Shown here: in pieces, positions 1 to 6,220 of the stretch
Numbering within the stretch: position 1 is the first letter of the stretch
Layout of the letters: every line of letters starts with the position of its first letter
Origin: Chlamydiia bacterium
Lineage (GTDB): Bacteria > Chlamydiota > Chlamydiia > Chlamydiales > JAAZZY01
Assembly (NCBI GenBank): GCA_014239035.1
Contig: JAAZZY010000072.1
Span: 1 to 8,561, forward strand
DNA: 8,561 bases
Direction of reading: 5' to 3'
Notes under the pieces: model-generated
What the model saw: the letters and a program-made list of their open reading frames with translations, nothing else
What the model was told of the DNA's origin: nothing
Databases searched by the model: none
Program-made: the position numbers and the translations under genes

Positions 1-1468
1 GTGTGACATCTAAATCCAAAATAGCCTTTCCTAAGCTGTCCCCATGAATTTCTTTTTTGATCAAAGGAGAAATGAGTGCTATGCGCTTAAAGTCAAAGTC
101 AAAACGTCCTTGATAAACTTCCCCAAGTCTTTTTAAAGAATGGGCATTCAGTGTATTTGTTCCATAGCGGATATCTAAATTTTCTAGATCGTAATGATCG
201 GCACTGCAATAGGTGTATTTTCCAGAGCTCTCAAGTGGGGATTGATTTAGAGATGCCTTTAAGTCAAAATTTCCAACATATTGATCATTAAATTTTTCGA
301 TGAAGAGAGTCGATTCAAAGTCGTATGCAATAAAATGCTTGTAGGCAAGCTGCAGTGAAAGCAAACTAATGTTCATCTGAGGGTTTTTATAGTTTCCTGA
401 GAGTTTGACTAAAGATCCAAGCTTTCCTTCGATAGGGGAGTCTAACCATAGTTTAGTAAAGTCAAGGTTACTTAATCTTCCTTCTAAGTAAGTGTTGTAA
501 AAGTCATAGGTGCGCGATAAAAATCCAGCTCCGTTAAAATCAATGTTGGAACCCCTAATATGGGCATGCTTAATATTTAGGCCTAATTGATCAAAATAGA
601 TCTCTGATGTGGTGGTCACTTTATCGTCGCCGATGAGTTCATCCCAAAGAGGAGTGTCATCTCCAGTTGGAAGGAAATTTAAATAAAGCACCCCTCTAAA
701 ATTTTTGTCAGTCTTTTTCTGAGGATTTATAAACGCCATATAAGCGTCGGGTGCGCCTGATAAAGAAGTTTTAAGATCTATAGAGGGAAGGAAGGGGTCT
801 TTTAGATAAGCATTTAATGAACGGTTAGGATCACTAAGTGCAAGGTCTAAATGAACCATGTTTTGTCTTTGGTAGCCTCTTGCATTAAACTTTAATGAAG
901 TTGCGCTTATCTCATCAGATGTAAATGAGCTTTTAAGGCTAAAGACTTTTCCAAAGCGGTGCACGTCCAAATTGATTTTAAAACGCATATCATCTGGAAG
1001 CTTTTGATTGAAAACTTCATCTGAGACATTGATGTGTTTGCCATATAGATCAATGTTGAGTGAATAATAGGGGATCTTCGGCCAGGTGAAATTCTCAAGC
1101 TTTTTCTCTGGATTAAAAGAAGGAATCGAATAGAGGTTAGCTTTGTCTAAGCTTAAATCCATTCCCTTTTTCTTCCAGAATAAAAAATATAGCAGTGATC
1201 GATTTAAACTAAGGCGATCAATAGAGAGCCAAACTTTGTCGTCTTTTTTAAAGTTGATGTAATATAGATCAAAGCTCAAAGGAACAAAACCTTCATAGCT
1301 TGAAATGCTCACCTCTGATTGAGTTAGATTAGAGAGCTCCTTTGTGATTTTTTTAACAATTTGGCTCTTGAAATATGGAGCCTGTAAAGCTAGAAGACCA
1401 AACACAAAAATAGCAGCGATGACAACTATTTTTATGCGAATAAATTTTTTCCAGAAAGAGGATTTCAT
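1..1468 (-). CDS. tamB: TamB-like translocation/assembly module inner-membrane protein, N-terminal part (C-terminus beyond left edge)
   Basis: Reading the minus strand from an ATG at 1468, the frame stays open for 489 codons to the window edge, so the C-terminal part, including any DUF490/TamB domain, is not visible. The N-terminus is MKSSFWKKFIRIK followed by a hydrophobic stretch at about residues 13-31 (IVVIAAIFVFGLLALQA). This is a positively charged signal anchor, as expected for TamB, an inner-membrane-anchored periplasmic protein. The rest is repetitive alternating polar/hydrophobic sequence with many short strands, compatible with the AsmA/TamB-type beta-rich fold, and I see no catalytic motif. 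It starts 6 nt after the tamA stop, and the nearest AGGA lies about 17 nt upstream inside tamA, so translation is probably coupled. TamB works with TamA to insert outer-membrane proteins and has been linked to lipid transport between membranes. The family call rests on the anchor, the composition and the tamA neighbour rather than on a domain match; another AsmA-like protein is the alternative. Confidence 0.72.
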   Translation of the reverse strand, partial: MKSSFWKKFIRIKIVVIAAIFVFGLLALQAPYFKSQIVKKITKELSNLTQSEVSISSYEGFVPLSFDLYYINFKKDDKVWLSIDRLSLNRSLLYFLFWKKKGMDLSLDKANLYSIPSFNPEKKLENFTWPKIPYYSLNIDLYGKHINVSDEVFNQKLPDDMRFKINLDVHRFGKVFSLKSSFTSDEISATSLKFNARGYQRQNMVHLDLALSDPNRSLNAYLKDPFLPSIDLKTSLSGAPDAYMAFINPQKKTDKNFRGVLYLNFLPTGDDTPLWDELIGDDKVTTTSEIYFDQLGLNIKHAHIRGSNIDFNGAGFLSRTYDFYNTYLEGRLSNLDFTKLWLDSPIEGKLGSLVKLSGNYKNPQMNISLLSLQLAYKHFIAYDFESTLFIEKFNDQYVGNFDLKASLNQSPLESSGKYTYCSADHYDLENLDIRYGTNTLNAHSLKRLGEVYQGRFDFDFKRIALISPLIKKEIHGDSLGKAILDLDVT

Positions 1469-1474
1469 AGTGAG

Positions 1475-3295
1475 TTAAAAAGCTTGTCCTATACTAAAAT
1501 AAATTTGGTAGTCTCTTCTAATGTTTGGTCTTCGATCTAATGGAAAACCAACATCTAATCTTAAAGGTCCCACAAAAGAGAAGTACCTTACGCCGACTCC
1601 AAGGGATTTAACAAAAGCGTTGTTCCAACGCGGCCAAGATCCTAAATAAACATTACCCACGTCAAAAAAACCAACTACAGCAAAAGATTTAAATACCATA
1701 ACTCTTGGTTCAATGCTCCACAAAAAAAGTGAACGTCCTCCAATCTCTTGACCATTTGCATTGAGTGGACTTATCTTCTGGTAAGGGTAACCTCTTAGGT
1801 GTTGAGGAGAACCAGCATAAAAGCGATACGGAGGTGGAATGTTAAACGTTGTACTGCCAAAAAGTGATCCAAAGACCATGTTCATCGCTAAAATAATGCG
1901 TCTACTTGGAATTAAATATTGATAAACAGATCCTTCTATTTTTGCTTCCGCAAAAGTATCTACATCGCGACTCATACTAAAAAAAGGTGTAAAGTTTAAT
2001 GAGAACCAGCCGCCTTGTGTGGGGTTGATGAGCACCTTATCTGAAGATTGAAGGTTTGTGAAAAAAGGTATTCCAAAAAGAGAAAAGTAACCATTTCGAA
2101 GAGACTCTGTTGTCCTAAACTGATCAAAACGTCCGCCGAGTGACACCTTAAAGTAGCGACTAAAGATACGCTCTACATAAACGTTTGTATTCACTCCTTT
2201 TTCTCGATAGTTGGGCATATTGTTGCTAATGAGAACATCAGATTGCGCAACGAGTTTATTTTTTGCGCTGAAAAAATCAGGGAACAAAAACTCTAAGCCA
2301 GCTGATTGCTTTTTCTGGTTGATCGCATAGTTCATTTTTAAATTGAGTCCTGATTTAAAAATGTTGCGGTTTTGCCAAGTTGCAGCACCTCCAAGTCCTT
2401 CCCAAGTGGTGGTGTAACTGCCACCCATTGTCAGGTTGTTGTATTTAGAGTCTAAAAGCTCAATTTTCATGGGGACATTGTTTTTATTATCTACCCGTGC
2501 TTCATGAGAGATGGAGACAATGGAAAAAAGGCCGCTATCATAGAGGTTCTTTTCAGTCTCAGCAATTTTTTTAGAGCTAAAGAGCTCTCCTTCTTTCCAG
2601 TCGATTCGATTTTTAACAAAACGCCGCCGAACCCCCGCTCCTCCTTCAATACATAGGCTGCCAAAGTAGGCAACGGGTCCCTCATCGACCTTGAGATCAA
2701 CGGCTACTGTTTTTTGGGCCTGATCGACAACAATGGCCTGATCCTCGATTTTAGCAAAAGGGTGCCCATTTTGATTCAAGATGCTCACAAGCTGCTTTTG
2801 AGCATCGACGATCTCAGTAGAAAGAGCCTTTTTATTGAGCCTGACCCCCAGCCTTTGAAGTGAGATCTGGCTGATGTCATAGATCTGCTCTCTAGGCTCA
2901 TCAAATGCCTTATAATCGAAATGATGGAGGATGTAGGGCTCTCCCTTATTGACGGCAATCACCATCTTGAGCTTGCCAGAAGGCTGCCTAAAGGCTCGAG
3001 TGGAGATGCAGGCATCATAGTAGCCATAGGCATGCAGAATTTCGATGAAATCAGGCACATCCTGATCAGCCCTATATTTGAGTGCAGCAAGCGATTTTGG
3101 AGAGTTTTTGCGGTGGCGAATCAGGGTTGAGGAACGCTTTAAAGAGCGTAATTGAGCAAAGCTATCCACTCCCCGAAACTCTACCTGATATCTAGGGGGT
3201 TTGGCCATCAAGGGCATGCCCTTAATAGGCAAAACAAAAGAGTAAATTGCCCCAAACAGAAATATCTTGAAAATCCTTAGGAATTTCACTTTCAT
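1475..3295 (-). CDS. tamA: TamA-like Omp85-family outer-membrane protein with POTRA domains
   Basis: A complete 606-residue protein, close to the usual TamA length (about 580). Residues 1-27 look like a signal peptide: a basic start (MKVKFLRIFK), then a hydrophobic core. POTRA-like domains follow at roughly 36-117, 122-205 and 208-282; the third contains the typical IDWKEGELFSSKKIAETEKN and LYDSGLF elements. A 16-strand-type beta barrel fills about 285-606. It includes the family's conserved RGY at 501-503 within YAGSPQHLRGYPY, the late-strand segment GVRYFSFVGPLRLDVGFPLD, and a terminal Phe, the outer-membrane insertion signal read by BamA. TamA has three POTRAs while BamA normally has five and is longer, and the next gene is tamB-like, so TamA is preferred. 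The start at 3295 has no clear Shine-Dalgarno, only AT-rich sequence. G+C is visibly higher in the POTRA half than in the barrel half (see findings). Function: assembly of a subset of outer-membrane or autotransporter-type proteins. Confidence 0.88.
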   Translation of the reverse strand: MKVKFLRIFKIFLFGAIYSFVLPIKGMPLMAKPPRYQVEFRGVDSFAQLRSLKRSSTLIRHRKNSPKSLAALKYRADQDVPDFIEILHAYGYYDACISTRAFRQPSGKLKMVIAVNKGEPYILHHFDYKAFDEPREQIYDISQISLQRLGVRLNKKALSTEIVDAQKQLVSILNQNGHPFAKIEDQAIVVDQAQKTVAVDLKVDEGPVAYFGSLCIEGGAGVRRRFVKNRIDWKEGELFSSKKIAETEKNLYDSGLFSIVSISHEARVDNKNNVPMKIELLDSKYNNLTMGGSYTTTWEGLGGAATWQNRNIFKSGLNLKMNYAINQKKQSAGLEFLFPDFFSAKNKLVAQSDVLISNNMPNYREKGVNTNVYVERIFSRYFKVSLGGRFDQFRTTESLRNGYFSLFGIPFFTNLQSSDKVLINPTQGGWFSLNFTPFFSMSRDVDTFAEAKIEGSVYQYLIPSRRIILAMNMVFGSLFGSTTFNIPPPYRFYAGSPQHLRGYPYQKISPLNANGQEIGGRSLFLWSIEPRVMVFKSFAVVGFFDVGNVYLGSWPRWNNAFVKSLGVGVRYFSFVGPLRLDVGFPLDRRPNIRRDYQIYFSIGQAF

Positions 3296-3313
3296 AAGCC
3301 GTTTAATTTAAAT

Positions 3314-3332
3314 AGTTTATATAAAATAAACT
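3314..3332 (-). promoter_or_regulatory. AT-only-stem hairpin in the tamA leader
   Basis: A 7-bp inverted repeat (AGTTTAT at 3314-3320, ATAAACT at 3326-3332) with a 5-nt loop lies between the predicted tamA promoter and its start codon. The stem has one G-C pair only, so it is weak and may be a chance product of AT-rich DNA. If formed it would sit just upstream of the tamA start, where no ribosome binding site is evident. Confidence 0.2.
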
Positions 3333-3347
3333 CATAATATTTTTTAC

Positions 3348-3376
3348 ATAGTATGCGATAGCAACCGATTAATCAA
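3348..3376 (-). promoter_or_regulatory. Putative sigma70-type promoter for tamA-tamB
   Basis: On the minus strand, TTGATT (3376-3371) and TACTAT (3353-3348) are separated by exactly 17 nt. Each hexamer matches the consensus at 4 of 6 positions. Transcription would start near 3341, leaving a leader of about 45 nt before the tamA ATG. It is divergent from the promoter of the 885-codon gene and the two -35 boxes are 44 nt apart. It is predicted by pattern only. Confidence 0.45.
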
Positions 3377-3420
3377 GCAAATATAGGTGTAAAAAATTTT
3401 TGAAATACAGTTGTTTTTAC

Positions 3421-3449
3421 TTGATTTTTTATTCAATTTGCGTTATAAT
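3421..3449 (+). promoter_or_regulatory. Strong putative sigma70-type promoter for the 885-codon gene
   Basis: TTGATT (3421-3426) and a perfect TATAAT (3444-3449) are spaced by the optimal 17 nt. An A/T tract (AAAAAATTTTT, 3391-3401) upstream could act as an UP element or bend the DNA. Transcription would start near 3456, giving a leader of about 30 nt. AGGA at 3471-3474, 11 nt before the ATG at 3486, is the likely ribosome binding site. It is the best promoter match in the window and predicts substantial expression of the downstream gene. Confidence 0.65.
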
Positions 3450-3485
3450 TAACTAAGACAGATAACGATAAGGACAATAAAACAC

Positions 3486-6143
3486 ATGGCAACTCATTCA
3501 GCAACAGCTCGTCCTGCAGCAACTCATGTAGTTGAAAAAGGTAAGTACAACTTTGATCAAAACGTCTTAGCGTTGACAGTTGTAACTACAATGGGCGGAA
3601 CTTCAGAGAGAAAGGTTCACTACTTTGATGTGACATCGCTTAATCTTACGAGAAAAACAGCTACTAATCCTCGAGAACAAGTTGAACTATTGGGTGCTCG
3701 TACTAAAGAAGCGATGGCTGAGATCATGCCTAAGATCATTGCCAATATCAAAGCCATGCCTGATATCAGTACTCTTTTAGGAAGAGTTACTGATCGAACC
3801 ACACCTTCAACTAAAGAACTTTATTTTGGACTTGAAAATGAACCCGATATTTCAGCAACAGAAGCAGCAATGGATGCAGCTGTAGCAAGACCTGACCCAG
3901 CAGTTGCTACAATTTATAAAGAAAGTGGAATCAGCGGAATAAGCACACGAAATCTTGATATAACCCCCGATGGATTATACGAGCTAACTGCTCCTGCTAC
4001 AGATGCAAAAACAAAAATTGATAACCCAAGAGTTATTCGCGACCTTTTAAGAGCATCTAGCTGGCAAGATATGATCAAAGATGTGGATGGTGTTTCAGCA
4101 AGTGAAGATGGATCAACTCTTCCTGTAGCTCCTAAAGATCCAAAACACGACTGGGTATCTACAGCTACTTTTAAAACAGAACCAGATAAGTTAACTTCAG
4201 TTTTGAAAACGTTTAAGGAAGCCGATACTCTTTTAGATGATGCATGCAAACATTACCAAACTCATCTAGCTCCAATGATTACTCCAATAGATGCTAGAGT
4301 AGCTCACATCGACGCTTTAATTACTCGCGCACAAGCACAGCTGCAAAGATTAGAAATGCATTATCATGGCAGGACAACTCAATATGCTTCTCTAAATGCT
4401 GCTGAGAAAGAACCTATAAACCAATATATCGCTGTTCTTCAAAAATCACGAACAGAACTAGTAGCCAAGAAAGATGAATTAGTAAACGTTTATCCACGCC
4501 TGCACAGAGAGCTTGCGATAATATTTGCTACAAAACGTTTAATTTACCAACAACAAATCAATAAGGGTGAAGCTCCTGTAGGAACACTTCTTAGTCAAGA
4601 ATGGGATGATTTAGTTTCGAGGTTTGAGCTTGCTGATAAACCAGATGCAACTAGATGGGTTAATTTTATTGCTGAAAAACTAGGACTTGCTTTTAGAAAT
4701 CCTCTAGATGACATGGGTACAGAAGGCGAATATGAAACTGCTGGGGATAGCTTATTTGAGAGAGTTACTATTAGTGTAAGTCGAAGTAGAGCTCCAGATG
4801 TAGTTAGTACTGATTCTGAAGTTACTTCTGATTCTGATGATGGAACTCCTTTTGTGACTCCTAGAGGTTCCCGCTCCGCTGATGAGGGTCTGAGAGCAAC
4901 TAGACCTAGACCTAGAGGTTCCCGCTCTGATGGAGCACGATCAGATGGTAGCATGAGTTTCTTTCCTCATTCAGACCCGCAACAAGGAGTTCAACGTAGA
5001 CGTAGACTTACAAGATCACAAAGAGCTTCCATGACTGCTGCTCGCCGCCCTCCTTCACTTTCTCCAGGTGTTACAAGAAGAGGACTACCACCAGTTGCCG
5101 GTACACTTCTTGATGAGAGCATAGATAATGTCGTATCTTTAGCCTTAGGTCTTAATCCTGTTGCTACTGCATCATCAAGTGATGAAGGAACATCATCTGA
5201 AGAAGATTCTAGTGTTAGAAGGGCTAGATTTCAAACTCCAACAGAGTTTGTAGAAAGGCCTGATCATAGAGTAGGACCCCCGAGTTTCTCAAGCGCAGAA
5301 GATTTAGAAGATGAACCTCTAGCATCTTTTAGTCCACAAAACCCAGTAGTAACTAGACCATTAACTGAAGATCAGCAAAGAGAAGCAGCAGCACGTAGAA
5401 CGGCGGCCTTACTTGGAAATGGAGCTAAAGAAGTTCACGCGGTTGCAGCAACTCATCATGAAGCTAGCGGACACGCAATAGGAAGAGCTGCAGAAGAATT
5501 ACGAGCCAGATCTACTGAGCCGCTACTTGCTCCAGAATCTGATCCCGATGAAGCTCCAGATACTCGTAGATCTGTTGCAACTCCGAAACGTAAAACAAGT
5601 GCAGAAACAACACGAAGCGCGCGAGTCAGTCCAGTGTTCTCAGAGTCTGTAGTAAATGCAGCTAATCCCATTCCTCCAGGAATGATATTTCCTCCAGGGA
5701 TAGTAGATGCTGAAAAACAGCGTTTACTTCAAGCACATAAAGAAGCACAAAGATTAGCTCCTCGAAGCCCTTTTGATTTTCGAAGAAATGAATCTCCTAA
5801 GCATTTTGTAATGCCTAAGGGTCGTAGTTCGGGTGCATTCTCACCCCGTAACCTTTTTAGTGGTACAGTGAATAAAGGTAGTGTAGCTCAAGCTCCTAAT
5901 GATCTAGCAACAAGACTTAAAGGAAAAGTAAGAGTTCTTACTCAAGAAGAGAGCGATATAAAGCATTCGGGGATTGTTATGGAGGCATTTAAGACAAGAA
6001 ATGAAGAAGTGATTGCAACTCTTGCGCAACAACCAACCTATGCTCCATTTGTTGCAAGGATTCGAGAAGAAGCAGCGCAGGAGGCGAAAAAAAAAGGGGC
6101 TAGGCCCATTACTCGCGCTGAAAATTCTGTACTAGCAAAGTAA
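3486..6143 (+). CDS. Large orphan protein with disordered Ser/Arg/acidic region; effector-like, function unknown
   Basis: I do not recognise a family for this 885-residue protein. There is no signal peptide or membrane segment. The Thr/Ala/Ser-rich start (MATHSATARPAATH) is compositionally like a type III secretion N-terminus, which is weak evidence. Residues about 15-200 appear mixed-fold. Residues about 233-355 are strongly helical with heptad-like hydrophobics (for example RVAHIDALITRAQAQLQRLE) and may form a coiled coil. Residues about 430-800 look disordered. They contain Ser-Asp/Glu clusters (STDSEVTSDSDDGT 441-454; SSSDEGTSSEEDSS 563-576), two PRGSRS repeats (459-464, 476-481), basic runs (RRRRLTRSQR 504-513; RRSVATPKRK 694-703) and many Ser/Thr-Pro pairs. 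A helical, basic C-terminal segment spans about 803-885. The frame is intact, with a promoter and ribosome binding site upstream and A/T-ending codons throughout, so the gene is real. A host-targeted effector in an intracellular bacterium fits the composition, but a structural or nucleoid-associated protein is not excluded. The next gene, hemL, is on the same strand 75 nt downstream. Confidence 0.85.
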   Translation: MATHSATARPAATHVVEKGKYNFDQNVLALTVVTTMGGTSERKVHYFDVTSLNLTRKTATNPREQVELLGARTKEAMAEIMPKIIANIKAMPDISTLLGRVTDRTTPSTKELYFGLENEPDISATEAAMDAAVARPDPAVATIYKESGISGISTRNLDITPDGLYELTAPATDAKTKIDNPRVIRDLLRASSWQDMIKDVDGVSASEDGSTLPVAPKDPKHDWVSTATFKTEPDKLTSVLKTFKEADTLLDDACKHYQTHLAPMITPIDARVAHIDALITRAQAQLQRLEMHYHGRTTQYASLNAAEKEPINQYIAVLQKSRTELVAKKDELVNVYPRLHRELAIIFATKRLIYQQQINKGEAPVGTLLSQEWDDLVSRFELADKPDATRWVNFIAEKLGLAFRNPLDDMGTEGEYETAGDSLFERVTISVSRSRAPDVVSTDSEVTSDSDDGTPFVTPRGSRSADEGLRATRPRPRGSRSDGARSDGSMSFFPHSDPQQGVQRRRRLTRSQRASMTAARRPPSLSPGVTRRGLPPVAGTLLDESIDNVVSLALGLNPVATASSSDEGTSSEEDSSVRRARFQTPTEFVERPDHRVGPPSFSSAEDLEDEPLASFSPQNPVVTRPLTEDQQREAAARRTAALLGNGAKEVHAVAATHHEASGHAIGRAAEELRARSTEPLLAPESDPDEAPDTRRSVATPKRKTSAETTRSARVSPVFSESVVNAANPIPPGMIFPPGIVDAEKQRLLQAHKEAQRLAPRSPFDFRRNESPKHFVMPKGRSSGAFSPRNLFSGTVNKGSVAQAPNDLATRLKGKVRVLTQEESDIKHSGIVMEAFKTRNEEVIATLAQQPTYAPFVARIREEAAQEAKKKGARPITRAENSVLAK
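4860..4927 (+). repeat. Two in-frame direct repeats encoding PRGSRS
   Basis: The 17-nt sequence CCTAGAGGTTCCCGCTC occurs at 4860-4876 and again at 4911-4927, offset by exactly 51 nt (17 codons). Both copies encode PRGSRS, and the second is preceded by an extra CCTAGA (4905-4910), extending it to a Pro-Arg run. The identity at synonymous positions, including the CGC codon, points to a recent internal duplication or repeat-mediated change within the disordered domain. Confidence 0.85.
6087..6099 (+). other. A9-G4 homopolymer tract (possible slippage site) near the end of the 885-codon gene
   Basis: Nine A (6087-6095) are followed by four G (6096-6099) inside the last 20 codons, read as Ala-Lys-Lys-Lys-Gly-Ala. 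One A lost would replace the tail with GLGPLLALKILY then stop. One A gained would end the protein at once after Lys-Arg-Gly. Tracts of this length can slip in replication, transcription or sequencing. Confidence 0.6.
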
Positions 6144-6158
6144 GATCTCAAAAATAAA

Positions 6159-6187
6159 TTCCCACTAAAAGATTAAAGGATTATAAA
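6159..6187 (+). promoter_or_regulatory. Possible local promoter for hemL-yggS
   Basis: TTCCCA (6159-6164; 4 of 6 consensus bases) and TATAAA (6182-6187; 5 of 6) are spaced by 17 nt. The predicted start near 6194 lies inside the 5' arm of the hairpin described next, so a transcript begun here would lack most of that arm. This is pattern-based and weak on the -35 side. Confidence 0.35.
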
Positions 6188-6220
6188 CCCTCTCTAGAAG
6201 TATTTTTAGAGAGGGTTTAT
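6183..6220 (+). promoter_or_regulatory. Perfect 14-bp hairpin covering the hemL ribosome binding site and start codon
   Basis: ATAAACCCTCTCTA (6183-6196) pairs perfectly with TAGAGAGGGTTTAT (6207-6220). A G-U and two A-U pairs can extend the stem to 17 bp, with a GTAT loop (6200-6203). The 3' arm contains the only Shine-Dalgarno-like sequence for hemL (GAGAGGG, 6209-6215) and the first two bases of its ATG (6219-6221). No U-run follows the stem, so it is a poor intrinsic terminator, although it is the only candidate for ending the upstream gene's transcript. Sequestration of the hemL start on long transcripts is the reading I prefer. Confidence 0.6.

Noticed and set aside
2921..3130. Plus-strand 69-codon frame opposite the tamA POTRA region
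   Set aside because: It is antisense to conserved POTRA coding sequence and shows no promoter, ribosome binding site or recognisable product.
1475..3295. BamA rather than TamA
   Set aside because: Length (606) and about three POTRA units are too small for BamA, which has about 800 residues and five POTRAs, and the following gene looks like tamB.
3914..4954. Minus-strand open frames of 111 and 119 codons opposite the orphan gene (3914-4249, 4595-4954)
   Set aside because: Both lie wholly opposite a gene with coherent composition. Their Ser/Leu-rich sequences are typical of antisense reading of Ala/Arg/Ser-rich codons, and there is no ribosome binding site or conserved motif.
6183..6220. Classical Rho-independent terminator for the 885-codon gene
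   Set aside because: The stem is good but is followed by GCGTTTAAAG rather than a U-run, and its 3' arm contains the hemL start. A regulatory role fits better, though partial termination is possible.
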